A stretch of DNA of 64,000 nucleotides from GCA-2705995 sp965661625 (GCA_965661625.1 CBFIEM010000001.1:62001-126000), one strand, 5' to 3'; positions 32,359 to 42,020 are shown, counted from the stretch's first letter. Notes: generated from the letters alone by a model not told the origin. Program-made: numbers and translations.

Positions 32359-34680
32359 CTAAAAACGGTAGCCAACAGAAATGTAGGGCCGGATGGTTTT
32401 AGAACGTTCCCACCCTGTAAGCCCTAATTTTATCGGACCGATGAACGACATGTAGCTTGCACTAATCATCCAGCCATAGGTAGCATGAAAGAGCTTGCCC
32501 TTGTACTCCAAGTAAGTGTTAGTCCGTGAACTACCAACATCTAATGGTTCTGCGATATTAACTTCTATTTCATTGAACGGATGATGAATGTTTAAATAGT
32601 CCACTTGAGCCTCTACGTAAAATCGTTCGATCGGATTAAGTCGAACTCCTGTTCGGACCTTAAAAAAGTCATTTGTAAACAGTCTGCTCAACTCCAAACC
32701 AAACATTCCTACTCCATGACTTACCTTAGGTTGAACACCACCTATGAAGAAAAAATCGGAAATAGCCGTTTCGCGCGTAGTAGCCAAACCCATATCAGCA
32801 GAGCCTGTCCAAGTAAGGCTAGAGTTAATAGGGATTGCCCACTCCATTGCTATAGTTCCTAGTGCATATGGCACTACATCAAAACTCGTTTGTATGTCGT
32901 TTTCCAATACTTCAAAAGGGTAATTTACTGTTACTTGTTGTTGAATGTCAGTTAAGTATTTTAGTTGTGCATTTATCCGGAAGCCCCGCGTAGGAAAGAA
33001 TGGGTCATTGAGGGAATTATACGTTATGAAACCATTCACGCCCCAAGAGCTATGGGTTATTTCGTTAATAATCGAATCTTGATTAATTCGTGGCCTAACT
33101 GTTCCGCGTTCGTTAAACACAACCCCTCCAACCGTAAAGTTTCTGCTAAACGTAGATTGAATTCCACCATATGCCGTTCCGCGGAATAGCCTGAACGTCG
33201 ACTCTTCTCCTTCTGCGTTTGAAGTAAGGATTTCTTGTTCTACCTCACCTTTAACTCTTGCAATCAACGCCCAAAATTGAGGTTTACCAATGTACTTCAA
33301 TAAGCTAACTTCTCCTTTAGGATATTCGGCAATGTCTAATTCAGCAATCAGCCTGGAACGATTTATAAGCTTGTTGCGTGAAGTGAAGTTTAGGGTTAGC
33401 CCCATGCGTGTCTCTGAGTCGTAATGCAGTGCTGTTCTGAGTTTCAGCGGTGATGTCTCCTTAACTTGAACAACAAGATCCCGATGTAACGAATCGCGCA
33501 TCAATAGGTTAAACGACACTTTTTCAAACGTTTGTGTGCCACTTAAAATCTTCATGCGTTTATTCAATTTTTCGAGGGTCAGTTGGTCACCCTTATGCAA
33601 CTGAAGTTTACCAAGCACATAGCGCGTACCCGAACGTTCAGCCCCTTCGATGGTAACTGATGAAAGTGTGAATATCCGTTGAGGAGCATAAACAGCAATT
33701 GAATCTGCTGATACTGCAATTGAGTCAATACCATTTACTTCTCTTGCTAATTGCTTTAAACGGGGTATATGTGGCAATGCTGCCTCAAAACCCAAATGCG
33801 AAATGATCCTATTCTCATTAAACTCGCTTGCGCTGTAATCGCCGAGTTCTGGTTCAATGAAAATGTCACAGTCATCGATGTAGTTCTCGGCATCATAAAT
33901 ACCCATTAGAAATGCCGATTGGCTTAGAATGGAAAACATTGAACGCAATTCACTTCTATCCTTCAAGTGCGCACCAACATAAACGCCTATGACCCGATCT
34001 GCCCCCATATCGATAACTTCTTGAACTGGGAAATTTCGAACTAAGCCACCATCTACTAACAAAAGACCGTCACGCTCAACAGGGCTAAATACTGTAGGAA
34101 TTGCCATACTAGCGCGCAATGCAGAAACCAAGTTCCCGTGATCTATTACAACAGGCTTACCTGTTTCTATATCGGTGGCTACACACTTAAATGGAATAGG
34201 GAAATTATCGAAATCTCGAATGTGATGGACATGTTGTGTGAGGTTGGCGAGAATAATTTCTAGGGATTGGCCTTCAATTGCTCCTGAAGGCAGGGATATG
34301 CCGTTACTATCGATGATAAAATCAGTAATGTACCTGCTGTAATATGCTTTCTCTTCAATGGCAACGCGATTCAGGGGGACTTTATTGGAAAGTGCTTCAT
34401 CCCAATCAATTTCTGCAGCAATGGCCTCAATCTCCTCTGGAGAATATCCAATTGCATAAAGAGCGCCAACAATACTACCCATGCTAGTGCCGGTAATAAA
34501 ATCTGGTCGAATACCAGCTGCTTCTAACTGTTTCAGTACTCCAATGTGAGCAAATCCTTTTGCTCCACCACCACTGAGTACGAGCCCAATCTGAGGCCGA
34601 CCTGATTGACCAATCGTGCTGAAAGAAAGTAACAGGAGGCTGAATACAGAAAGAAAAAAGGGTTTAAGCATTTGTAACAA
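32359..34680 (-). CDS. Patatin-like phospholipase with outer-membrane barrel domain
   Basis: 773 residues: signal peptide (about 1-24, ends STIGQ), patatin lipase domain (about 27-230), a POTRA-like segment (about 335-395), and a BamA/Omp85-type 16-strand barrel to the end (final GYRF). Catalytic dyad: nucleophile Ser in GTSMGSIVG and Asp in VDGGLVRN; oxyanion loop GGGAKGFAHIGVL. This is the PlpD-like architecture: a lipase linked to its own outer-membrane pore (type Vd autotransport). Substrates are probably phospholipids. Start at ATG 34680 or 34671. It is transcribed together with the downstream BrkB gene, 21 bp apart. Confidence 0.93.
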   Translation of the reverse strand: MLQMLKPFFLSVFSLLLLSFSTIGQSGRPQIGLVLSGGGAKGFAHIGVLKQLEAAGIRPDFITGTSMGSIVGALYAIGYSPEEIEAIAAEIDWDEALSNKVPLNRVAIEEKAYYSRYITDFIIDSNGISLPSGAIEGQSLEIILANLTQHVHHIRDFDNFPIPFKCVATDIETGKPVVIDHGNLVSALRASMAIPTVFSPVERDGLLLVDGGLVRNFPVQEVIDMGADRVIGVYVGAHLKDRSELRSMFSILSQSAFLMGIYDAENYIDDCDIFIEPELGDYSASEFNENRIISHLGFEAALPHIPRLKQLAREVNGIDSIAVSADSIAVYAPQRIFTLSSVTIEGAERSGTRYVLGKLQLHKGDQLTLEKLNKRMKILSGTQTFEKVSFNLLMRDSLHRDLVVQVKETSPLKLRTALHYDSETRMGLTLNFTSRNKLINRSRLIAELDIAEYPKGEVSLLKYIGKPQFWALIARVKGEVEQEILTSNAEGEESTFRLFRGTAYGGIQSTFSRNFTVGGVVFNERGTVRPRINQDSIINEITHSSWGVNGFITYNSLNDPFFPTRGFRINAQLKYLTDIQQQVTVNYPFEVLENDIQTSFDVVPYALGTIAMEWAIPINSSLTWTGSADMGLATTRETAISDFFFIGGVQPKVSHGVGMFGLELSRLFTNDFFKVRTGVRLNPIERFYVEAQVDYLNIHHPFNEIEVNIAEPLDVGSSRTNTYLEYKGKLFHATYGWMISASYMSFIGPIKLGLTGWERSKTIRPYISVGYRF

Positions 34681-34743
34681 CTAGGACTTAAGCTGGTGTA
34701 GCGTAATATTATTAGGATAAAAGTAGAACTTATCTTTTGGATT

Positions 34744-35529
34744 CTACAAGGTGTTTATCCACCTCCGTATATCTGCTAAGCACGCTTCTTGTGCCTCTAT
34801 GAATCCCATGTGGCCGATGTTCGGAAATACGGTAAGTGAAATATGCTCTCCTTCCTGAGCCTGTTCCTCAAGGTGCTTCAATGGAATCACAGGGTCTTTA
34901 CCGCCCGCCACAAAGTGAATTGGATATGGTGCGAATCGCAGCAATACTTCGCGGTCTTTCCTCACTTTCATCCCCTCTAATGCAGCACTTATTCCTCTTG
35001 GATTCATGGTAAGTGCTTGCTTTTTGAGTTGGTTAATACGCATGCGGAATAATTTCCGGTGTTTTGGCCGAAAAAGCATGGGTATGGTAGCTCGAATAAA
35101 CGACTTGTAATTGCGCTTAACCAAGGCAATCGCTCGATCTCGATTGCGTTTTTTTTCATCTGAATCTGCACGCGCCGTTGAAAAAAACATGCAAATTCCT
35201 TTTGGCAAATCGGGATAATTTTCTGCTAATGCCAATGCCACATAGCCTCCTAAAGAATGTCCTATAATAATTGGCCGTCGGATTTTCTCCTCCTTCAATA
35301 CCGCTCGAACAGCATCAGCCATTAGCTCCATAGTGTGCATGTAACCGAACGAATCACTAGATCCATGACCGGGTAAGTCAATGGCAATAACCTTTCTGCC
35401 CTTAGCTAGTGCTATTCCGTATTCCAGCCACATGTTGGATGACTCCAAAAAACCGTGCAGCAATATAACAGGCTTTCCTTTTCCCCAGCACTGATAAGCT
35501 ATTTTTCCTCCTTTAAACGCTACTTCCAT
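34744..35529 (-). CDS. Alpha/beta hydrolase
   Basis: A 261-residue cytoplasmic alpha/beta-hydrolase fold protein. Seen: the oxyanion HGF in VILLHGFLESSNMW, nucleophile Ser in IIGHSLGGYVAL (about 91-95), a catalytic-acid candidate in GGKDPVIP and His in NIGHMGFIEAQ near the end. The cap region (NRDRAIALVKRNYKSFIRATIPMLFR) is basic. Substrate unknown: esterase, lipase or C-C hydrolase are all possible. It does not resemble the meta-cleavage hydrolases strongly enough to link it to the 3-hydroxyanthranilate cluster 6 kb away. Start ATG 35529, divergent from the dehydrogenase gene; no signal peptide. Confidence 0.9.
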   Translation of the reverse strand: MEVAFKGGKIAYQCWGKGKPVILLHGFLESSNMWLEYGIALAKGRKVIAIDLPGHGSSDSFGYMHTMELMADAVRAVLKEEKIRRPIIIGHSLGGYVALALAENYPDLPKGICMFFSTARADSDEKKRNRDRAIALVKRNYKSFIRATIPMLFRPKHRKLFRMRINQLKKQALTMNPRGISAALEGMKVRKDREVLLRFAPYPIHFVAGGKDPVIPLKHLEEQAQEGEHISLTVFPNIGHMGFIEAQEACLADIRRWINTL

Positions 35530-35602
35530 GATACCCTTGCGAATGTAGCCCTTTCAGATATTTCAAGCCCATTTCTATACATGGCTTTTTAGTGATTATG
35601 GC

Positions 35603-35610
35603 TATTTTTG
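35603..35610 (+). promoter_or_regulatory. -7 element of threonine dehydrogenase gene
   Basis: Perfect TATTTTTG, 16 bp before ATG 35627; no convincing -33 at standard spacing. Confidence 0.4.
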
Positions 35611-35626
35611 AGCCAAACGAAACACG

Positions 35627-36580
35627 ATGCAGCAACCAGAACGTATACTAGTTATTGGAGCCCTTGGTCAAGTTGGCAGTGAATTGGTCGAAACCTTGCG
35701 TAAACGGCATGGAGAAGAAGCCGTTATTGCGTCTGACGTGAGGACTCCCGAAAATGTTGAAGGCCTGTTTGAACAACTGGATGTGCTCGATAAAGAGCGG
35801 TTGCTAACACTCGTAAAAAAACACAACGTAAAGACCATTTACAACCTTGCAGCGCTACTTTCAGCCACAGCTGAGAAGAATTTGGCGTTTGCATGGGAGC
35901 TGAATATGCAAGGTCATTTCAACGTGCTTAATTTGGCTGTTGAAAAACACATTTCTAAGGTTTTTTGGCCCAGCTCAATCGCTGTTTTCGGACCATCAAC
36001 TCCGAAGGTTAACACCCCGCAGCAATGCGTTATGGACCCCAATACTGTTTATGGAATAAGCAAGCAGGCTGGAGAAAGGTGGAATGCCTACTACCATGAA
36101 AAGTTTGGGGTAGATGTACGGAGTATACGATACCCTGGTCTTATAGGCTGGAAATCACTACCAGGAGGCGGAACAACTGACTATGCTGTCGATATTTTTC
36201 ATCAAGCACTAAAAACGGGAGCATACACCTGCTTTTTGGAGGCTGATACGGCTCTTCCCATGATGTTTACAGAAGATGCGATTCGCGCCACAATTGAATT
36301 AACAGAAGCTCCTGCTGACCAAATTAAGGTCCGTGATGCTTATAACCTTTCTGCAATGAGCTTTGACCCTAAAAGCCTTGCAAATGAAATTGTGAAACAC
36401 ATTCCAGATTTCAACATATCTTATGACCCTGACTTTCGTCAGCAAATTGCTGCGAGCTGGCCACAAAGCATTGATGATACAGCTGCTCGGAAGGACTGGA
36501 ACTGGCAACACCGTTTCGGTACGCCCGAGTTGGTTGCAGAAATGCTTAAGCAACTTCAGGCGCACCCCAGTATTGCGTAA
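35627..36580 (+). CDS. tdh: L-threonine 3-dehydrogenase, SDR/epimerase type
   Basis: Oxidises threonine to 2-amino-3-ketobutyrate with NAD. 317 residues, extended-SDR fold like UDP-galactose epimerase, not the zinc-dependent Tdh of E. coli. Seen: NAD motif VIGALGQVGSEL, the YNLAALLSATAEKN segment, catalytic Ser/Thr in VFWPSSIAVFGP, catalytic Tyr and Lys in NTVYGISKQAGE (about 143-148), then RYPGLIGWKSLPGGGTTDYAVDIF, which is characteristic of SDR-type threonine dehydrogenases. The partner Kbl ligase is not in the window. Start ATG 35627. It shares one base with the DUF4268 gene (TAATG). Confidence 0.93.
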   Translation: MQQPERILVIGALGQVGSELVETLRKRHGEEAVIASDVRTPENVEGLFEQLDVLDKERLLTLVKKHNVKTIYNLAALLSATAEKNLAFAWELNMQGHFNVLNLAVEKHISKVFWPSSIAVFGPSTPKVNTPQQCVMDPNTVYGISKQAGERWNAYYHEKFGVDVRSIRYPGLIGWKSLPGGGTTDYAVDIFHQALKTGAYTCFLEADTALPMMFTEDAIRATIELTEAPADQIKVRDAYNLSAMSFDPKSLANEIVKHIPDFNISYDPDFRQQIAASWPQSIDDTAARKDWNWQHRFGTPELVAEMLKQLQAHPSIA

Positions 36581-37044
36581 TGCTTTCTCGTGAAGCTCAC
36601 AGAGTGCTCCGTACAGATTTCTGGACGGGATTTGGAAGGGTTATGCAACCGCATGTTTCTCAGGTAAACCCTCGCATTAAATGGATGAATTACAAAACAG
36701 GGGTTCGCGGACTATACTTTAGAGGAGACATCACGAATAAACGAGTCCAGTTTCAAATTGACCTGCAGCAAAAGGATGACGATATTCGTGAACTATTCTG
36801 GGAACAATGGCTGGAGTATAAGGCCTTTCTCACCAATTCAACAGGAATAGTATTTCATTGGGAAGACCTTATTTTTACAGATGACGGTCGTCCAATTTGT
36901 AGAATATCAGTAAAACAAGAGGGGGTTAACCTCTATGACAAGAGCACCTGGCCCGAAGCCTTCGCCTTCTTGAAAACATGCTTTTTACAAGTAGATGAGT
37001 TTTGGGGTGATGTTCAAGATGTATTTAAAGCCCTCGATCATTGA
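36580..37044 (+). CDS. DUF4268 domain protein
   Basis: A 154-residue soluble protein of the DUF4268 type. Markers: REAHRVLRTDFWTGFGRVM at the start, INPRIKWMNYKTGVRGLYFRG-like (from NPRIKWMNY), RVQFQIDLQQKDDDIRELFWEQW, and a conserved WP.AF.FLK end. DUF4268 is also found at the C-terminus of predicted nucleases, with a possible restriction-endonuclease-like relation; here it stands alone and lacks a visible nuclease motif. Its stop-start overlap with tdh (TAATG) implies translational coupling, although no metabolic link is known. Confidence 0.82.
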   Translation: MLSREAHRVLRTDFWTGFGRVMQPHVSQVNPRIKWMNYKTGVRGLYFRGDITNKRVQFQIDLQQKDDDIRELFWEQWLEYKAFLTNSTGIVFHWEDLIFTDDGRPICRISVKQEGVNLYDKSTWPEAFAFLKTCFLQVDEFWGDVQDVFKALDH

Positions 37045-37075
37045 GTAAACATTACTTTAACACGCTTAAACCTAT

Positions 37076-37103
37076 TGATTCTCACTCCATTCTTTTATTT
37101 TCG
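37076..37103 (+). promoter_or_regulatory. Probable ileS promoter
   Basis: TTG at 37076-37078, 17-bp spacer, TATTTTCG at 37096-37103 (one base off the -7 consensus), ending 26 bp before ATG 37130. Confidence 0.45.
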
Positions 37104-37129
37104 CATTCATTTTTCGAAGGGCAGTTACG

Positions 37130-40100
37130 ATGGCTAAATACAACGAATACAAAACATTGAACCTCACAGAGGTTGCAGAACGCGTAGACCAATTCTGGAA
37201 GTCAAACAACGTGTTCGAAAAATCAATTACCAGTCGCGATGGTGAGGCTCCCTTTGTTTTCTTTGAAGGTCCCCCTTCAGCAAATGGAAAGCCTGGAATT
37301 CATCACGTTATGGCGCGGGCTATAAAAGACATTTTTTGTCGCTACCAAACCCAAAAAGGAAAGCAAGTTAAACGCAAAGCGGGATGGGATACACATGGCC
37401 TCCCCGTTGAACTCGGCGTAGAAAAAGAGCTGGGTATTACAAAAGAAGATATTGGCAAAACCATTTCCATTGCCGAATACAATAAGGCGTGCAAAGAAGC
37501 TGTAATGCGCTACACTGAGCAGTGGGATGACCTGACTGACAAAATGGGGTATTGGGTAGATATGGACGACCCTTACATTACCTACAAAACCAAGTATATG
37601 GAAACGGTTTGGTGGCTTTTAAAAGAGCTCCACACCAAAGGATTATTATACAAAGGGTACACCATTCAACCCTATTCTCCTAAAGCCGGAACCGGACTTA
37701 GCTCGCATGAGCTGAACATGCCTGGGACATATCAAGATGTTAAAGACGCTACAATTGTTGCGCAGTTTAATGTGGCAGATCAGCAAGAGCACCCCAATGC
37801 GGTTGAGTTTATGCAGACACATGGACAACATGCATGGGCTGTTTTAAGCCTATTGGCTTGGACAACAACCCCATGGACGCTGCCTTCTAACACAGCGCTA
37901 ACGGTTGGTGAAAAAATTGAGTACGTAATTGTAAACACCTACAACCAGTACGACGGTGAGAAAATTGCGGTTATTTGCGCTGCCCCATTAGTAAACAAAC
38001 AGTTCAAGAAGAAATATAGTGCCGTTACTGACTCAGCTGACTTGGACCATTACACGCATGGCGACAAACAAATTCCATATTACATCAGTGCTACTTTTAA
38101 AGGGGCAGAGCTGCTTGAACTTCGCTACGAGCAGCTACTTCCATATGCATTGCCAATGGAAAATGCCGACAAAGCATTCCGTGTAATCCCTGGTGATTTT
38201 GTTACAACTGAAGATGGTACAGGTATCGTTCACACTGCTCCGACATTTGGTGCTGATGATGCACGTGTAGCGAGTGCCGCTGGAGTTCCACCTCTGCTTA
38301 TTGAAGATGATCAGGGAAACGGTGTTCCATTGGTTGACTTACAAGGAAAGTTTCGGACAGAACTTAATGATCCTGTTTTTGGCCTAGGTGGCGAATACGT
38401 AAAAGCTGAATACCTTACAGCAGATGAACGCGCAAACGAACTCCAAGCTCAGCAGGAGCGCTTAAAAGAAATCATCCCAAACCTTTCTAATTACCTCAGT
38501 GTAGATGAACGGATTGGCCTAAAGCTGAAGCTAGAAGGAAAAGCATTTCTAATTGAAAAGTACGAGCACAGCTATCCGCATTGTTGGCGTACTGATAAAC
38601 CTATTTTGTACTACCCATTAGACTCGTGGTTTGTTCGAACAACTGAAGTTAAAGATCGACTTATCGCGTTGAATAATACCATTAACTGGAAACCAAAATC
38701 AACGGGCGAAGGCAGGTTTGGTAACTGGCTTGAAAACTTGAACGATTGGAACCTTTCTCGCTCTCGTTATTGGGGAATTCCGCTGCCTATTTGGACCACT
38801 GAAGATGGGAGTGAAATTAAGTGCATTGGATCACTCGAAGAGCTAAAATCTGAAGTTGAAAAGTCCGTTACTGCCGGCGTAATGAAAACCAACCCTCTGC
38901 ACAATTTTGAAGTGGGAAATATGGCCGATGCCAATTACGACCAAGTTGACCTGCACCGCCCTTATGTTGATGACATCGTATTGGTGAATGATAATGGGGA
39001 GCCCATGCACCGCGAAACTGACCTCATTGATGTGTGGTTTGACTCTGGCTCAATGCCTTATGCGCAATGGCATTACCCATTTGAAAACAAGGAATTAATT
39101 GATAATAATGACTTCTATCCTGCTGATTTCATCGCTGAAGGTGTAGACCAAACGAGGGGATGGTTCTTCACTTTGCATGCCATTGGAACAATGGTATTCG
39201 ATTCGGTAGCCTACAAGAATGTTGTAAGTAACGGGTTGGTCCTCGATAAGAGTGGACAAAAAATGTCAAAACGCCTTGGCAATGCTGTTGAGCCGTTTGA
39301 AGCCCTAAATAAATATGGTGCTGACGCGATACGATGGTATATGATTACCAACGCACAACCTTGGGACAACCTAAAGTTTGATCTTGAAGGTGTGACTGAG
39401 GTTCAACGCAAGTTTTTTAGAGCACTTCATAACACCTATGCATTCTATTCGCTTTACGCTAACGTGGATCAATTCACTTATGCTGAAGATGAAATTGAAC
39501 TGGATAATCGCCCTGAGATTGACCGGTGGATTATTTCAAAATTAAACACATTAATTAAGGAGGTTGATGAAGCCTTTTCAGGCTATCAGCCTACCAAAGC
39601 AGGAAGGTTAATCCAAGAATTTGTAGTTGACAACTTGTCCAATTGGCACGTTCGCTTAAGCAGAAAACGTTTTTGGCGAGGTGAATACGGTCACGATAAG
39701 ATTGCCGCTTACCAAACATTACATGAATGCTTAATTACGGTTGCTAAACTAGCAGCACCTATTGCCCCTTTTTACTCGGAACAGTTGTATCGCGATTTGA
39801 ATGAAGTCACAGGACGAGATCAAGCAGAGTCGGTTCACCTTGCGCGATTCCCAGAGGTAAGAGCTGATCGCATTAATAACGACCTTGAAGAACGGATGGC
39901 AATTGCTCAACGTATATCTTCAATGGTTCTTTCGCTAAGAAAGAAAGCAGATATCCGCGTACGTCAACCACTACAGAAAGTTATGGTGCCGGTTTTAAAC
40001 GAAACTTTTGGCCGTCAACTGCGGGCTGTAGCGCCCCTTATCCAAACGGAAGTAAATATCAAAGAAATCGAGCTTCTTGAAGATACAGAAGGGGTGCTCG

Positions 40101-40630
40101 TAAAACGAATAAAGCCCAACTTTAAAACCCTTGGTCCAAAATACGGCAAGCAAATGAAAGCAATTGCTGCAGCAGTAAATCAATTTGGACAAGCTGAAAT
40201 TGCTCAACTTGAATCACAAGGAAGCTATCAATTGGACCTCGAAACAGGGGCCTTGCATATTACACCCGAGGACGTCGAAATATCTACAGACGATATTCCC
40301 GGTTGGACCGTAATTTCGGAAGGACCATATACTGTTGCGCTTGATATAAATATCAGTGATGAATTACGTGCTGAAGGAATTGCCAGGGAACTTGTAAACC
40401 GCATTCAAAATATGCGTAAAGAAAGTGGCTTAGAGGTTACAGATCGTATAGAAATATATGTTGAAAGTACTGATATGATTGAGAAAGCAGTAAAAGAGAA
40501 TTTCGATTATATTTGCTCGGAAACACTAGCCAATGAGCTCAATATTCAGAAGCAACTTGCAATGTCAAACGCTGAAGAAATAGAGCTAGATGCTGGGGTT
40601 ACAACTAAAATTCAGATTATAAAAAACTAA
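37130..40630 (+). CDS. ileS: Isoleucine--tRNA ligase, eukaryote-like long form
   Basis: Charges tRNA-Ile. At 1166 residues it is the long IleRS2-type enzyme. Seen: class I signature in PPSANGKPGIHHVMARAIKD (HIGH counterpart GIHH), the editing (CP1) domain including GTGIVHTAPTFGADD, DVWFDSGSMPYAQW, DQTRGWFFTLHAI, KMSKRLGN and the anticodon domain with WHVRLSRKRFW. There is no C-terminal zinc finger of the E. coli type. IleRS2 enzymes are as a group less sensitive to mupirocin (family knowledge, not tested here). Start ATG 37130. The DksA-like gene follows 8 bp later. Confidence 0.97.
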   Translation: MAKYNEYKTLNLTEVAERVDQFWKSNNVFEKSITSRDGEAPFVFFEGPPSANGKPGIHHVMARAIKDIFCRYQTQKGKQVKRKAGWDTHGLPVELGVEKELGITKEDIGKTISIAEYNKACKEAVMRYTEQWDDLTDKMGYWVDMDDPYITYKTKYMETVWWLLKELHTKGLLYKGYTIQPYSPKAGTGLSSHELNMPGTYQDVKDATIVAQFNVADQQEHPNAVEFMQTHGQHAWAVLSLLAWTTTPWTLPSNTALTVGEKIEYVIVNTYNQYDGEKIAVICAAPLVNKQFKKKYSAVTDSADLDHYTHGDKQIPYYISATFKGAELLELRYEQLLPYALPMENADKAFRVIPGDFVTTEDGTGIVHTAPTFGADDARVASAAGVPPLLIEDDQGNGVPLVDLQGKFRTELNDPVFGLGGEYVKAEYLTADERANELQAQQERLKEIIPNLSNYLSVDERIGLKLKLEGKAFLIEKYEHSYPHCWRTDKPILYYPLDSWFVRTTEVKDRLIALNNTINWKPKSTGEGRFGNWLENLNDWNLSRSRYWGIPLPIWTTEDGSEIKCIGSLEELKSEVEKSVTAGVMKTNPLHNFEVGNMADANYDQVDLHRPYVDDIVLVNDNGEPMHRETDLIDVWFDSGSMPYAQWHYPFENKELIDNNDFYPADFIAEGVDQTRGWFFTLHAIGTMVFDSVAYKNVVSNGLVLDKSGQKMSKRLGNAVEPFEALNKYGADAIRWYMITNAQPWDNLKFDLEGVTEVQRKFFRALHNTYAFYSLYANVDQFTYAEDEIELDNRPEIDRWIISKLNTLIKEVDEAFSGYQPTKAGRLIQEFVVDNLSNWHVRLSRKRFWRGEYGHDKIAAYQTLHECLITVAKLAAPIAPFYSEQLYRDLNEVTGRDQAESVHLARFPEVRADRINNDLEERMAIAQRISSMVLSLRKKADIRVRQPLQKVMVPVLNETFGRQLRAVAPLIQTEVNIKEIELLEDTEGVLVKRIKPNFKTLGPKYGKQMKAIAAAVNQFGQAEIAQLESQGSYQLDLETGALHITPEDVEISTDDIPGWTVISEGPYTVALDINISDELRAEGIARELVNRIQNMRKESGLEVTDRIEIYVESTDMIEKAVKENFDYICSETLANELNIQKQLAMSNAEEIELDAGVTTKIQIIKN

Positions 40631-40638
40631 CATATCCC

Positions 40639-41016
40639 ATGGCAGACAAAGAAAAAAGCAGGTACGGTGATGCCGAATTGGCGGAATTCAAAGAAATCAT
40701 TGAACGCAAACTTAAAGAAGCTAATAACGACCTGGACTTACTCAAACAGAGTATGTCAAATGAAAATAATGGAACTGATGATACCTCGCCCACCTTTAAA
40801 ATGGTAGAAGACGGATCAGAAACCCTTTCTCGTGAGGAGACTGCCCAGCTCGCTTCTCGACAAGAAAAATTCATCAGTCACTTGAGAGCGGCTTTGGTTC
40901 GTATTGAAAATAAGACTTACGGTGTTTGTCGTGTAACGGGAAAGCTAATCTCTAAAGAACGCCTCAAGGTTGTTCCTCATGCCACCCTCAGTATTGAGGC
41001 AAAGCGCATGCAGTAA
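40639..41016 (+). CDS. DksA/TraR-family protein with reduced zinc finger
   Basis: A 125-residue protein of the DksA/TraR superfamily that in other bacteria binds RNA polymerase's secondary channel. The N-terminal half is a coiled-coil (EFKEIIERKLKEANNDLDLLKQ and onward), ending at a NKTYGVCRVTGKLISKERL segment corresponding to the globular part. Only one of the four zinc cysteines remains (YGVC), as in the Bacteroidota members I recall, where CRVTGKLI.KERL..VPHA is kept. Zinc binding is therefore unlikely, and the coiled-coil tip acidic pair typical of DksA is not obvious. It is co-transcribed with ileS (8 bp) and ends before a terminator. Confidence 0.88.
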   Translation: MADKEKSRYGDAELAEFKEIIERKLKEANNDLDLLKQSMSNENNGTDDTSPTFKMVEDGSETLSREETAQLASRQEKFISHLRAALVRIENKTYGVCRVTGKLISKERLKVVPHATLSIEAKRMQ

Positions 41017-41038
41017 TCCATCAATCACTAAATTCTAG

Positions 41039-41061
41039 GGGCCGAATGGATCGGCCCTTTT
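41039..41061 (+). terminator. Intrinsic terminator abutting lspA start
   Basis: GGGCCGA-ATGGA-TCGGCCC (41039-41057), then TTTT. It ends only 4 bp before the lspA TTG start, so it separates ileS-dksA from lspA or attenuates read-through into it. Confidence 0.75.
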
Positions 41062-41065
41062 CATT

Positions 41066-41686
41066 TTGAAGAAACCCATAATCATTACCCTTGTAGTTTT
41101 GCTCATTGACCAGCTTTCAAAGTTTTTGGTTAAGCTAAACATGTACCTCGGCCAAGAGTTTCGCGTTACCGATTGGTTCTACATCAATTTTGTTGAGAAT
41201 CCTGGAATGGCTTTCGGGTTAGAGTTTGGAGGAGACTGGGGTAAATTAGCACTGACTATATTTCGTATAGTAGCTGTAGTGGGAATCGGATATTACATTT
41301 GGCTACTTATAAAAAAGCAAGCACCTAGCGGACTTGTTTGGGCAATGTCTCTCATTTTTGCCGGGGCCCTTGGGAATATTATTGACTCTGTTTTTTATGG
41401 CATTATGTTTTCCGGAAGCGCCCACCAAATTGCTACTTTCTTTCCCTTGGGTGGAGGTTATGGCACTTGGTTCCATGGCCGCGTAGTCGACATGCTTTAC
41501 TTTCCACTAATCAGTGGCTATTTCCCTGATTGGGTGCCAATTTGGGGCGGAGAATACTTTTCTTTTTTCAGGCCTGTTTTTAATATAGCCGATACTTCTA
41601 TTTCTGTTGGAGTGGGATTAATCATCTTGTTTCAAAAGAAGTTCTTCGCAGAAGAAAAAACAGAAACAGCGTCTAACGCTTCGTGA
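41066..41686 (+). CDS. lspA: Lipoprotein signal peptidase (signal peptidase II)
   Basis: Inner-membrane aspartyl protease that cleaves lipoprotein signal peptides before the lipidated Cys. 206 residues, with about four hydrophobic helices. Seen: IDQLSKFLVK at the start, the VENPGMAFGLEF segment, catalytic Asp in ALGNIIDSVFYG and second catalytic Asp in VFNIADTSISVGV. The insertion SGSAHQIATFFPLGGGYGTWFHGRVVDMLYFPL is the longer loop found in Bacteroidota. Start is TTG 41066, because no upstream ATG fits the conserved N-terminus. Odd: a terminator hairpin overlaps the usual ribosome-binding region. Its 3' end overlaps the convergent TIGR03643 gene by 14 bp. Confidence 0.93.
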   Translation: MKKPIIITLVVLLIDQLSKFLVKLNMYLGQEFRVTDWFYINFVENPGMAFGLEFGGDWGKLALTIFRIVAVVGIGYYIWLLIKKQAPSGLVWAMSLIFAGALGNIIDSVFYGIMFSGSAHQIATFFPLGGGYGTWFHGRVVDMLYFPLISGYFPDWVPIWGGEYFSFFRPVFNIADTSISVGVGLIILFQKKFFAEEKTETASNAS

Positions 41687-41945
41687 TTTTATTGCCCGTT
41701 ATTTGGCGTTGTGATTTACTCTTATGACGACCAGATGTGAAGGATCTCTTTTTCAAATGTTTCGTATCCCTCCCCTGAACGCGTTTACGCCACATCCGAA
41801 ACGAAGAGGGTTTCATTTCCCTTCGCATTAACGCTATTACTTCTTTTTCTGGAAGCCCAAACTGAAATTCTATGGCGGAAAACGGGGTGCGATCTTCCCA
41901 TGCCATTTCTATTATTCGATCAATCTCGCGGTCTGTGAGGTCCAT
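41673..41945 (-). CDS. TIGR03643 (DUF2805) family small protein
   Basis: A 90-residue basic protein of the TIGR03643/DUF2805 family. The first 50 residues are conserved: LTDREIDRIIEMAWEDRTPFSAIEFQFGLPEKEVIALMRREMKPSSFRMWRKRVQGR, which reads as a helix-turn-helix-like fold. The tail is very Lys/Arg/Ser-rich (HLKKRSFTSGRHKSKSQRQ), so nucleic-acid binding is likely. Function unknown. I have the impression that relatives lie near photolyase genes elsewhere; here the photolyases are 8-17 kb away. It is convergent with lspA (14-bp overlap) and there is a 137-bp gap up to asd. Confidence 0.88.
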   Translation of the reverse strand: MDLTDREIDRIIEMAWEDRTPFSAIEFQFGLPEKEVIALMRREMKPSSFRMWRKRVQGRDTKHLKKRSFTSGRHKSKSQRQITGNKITKR

Positions 41946-42020
41946 ATCAACTAAACCCAGCTACCTCGATAATTGTTCAACATGGAAAAGTAAATTCAAA
42001 TGGTTAACTTGCGAACGCTT

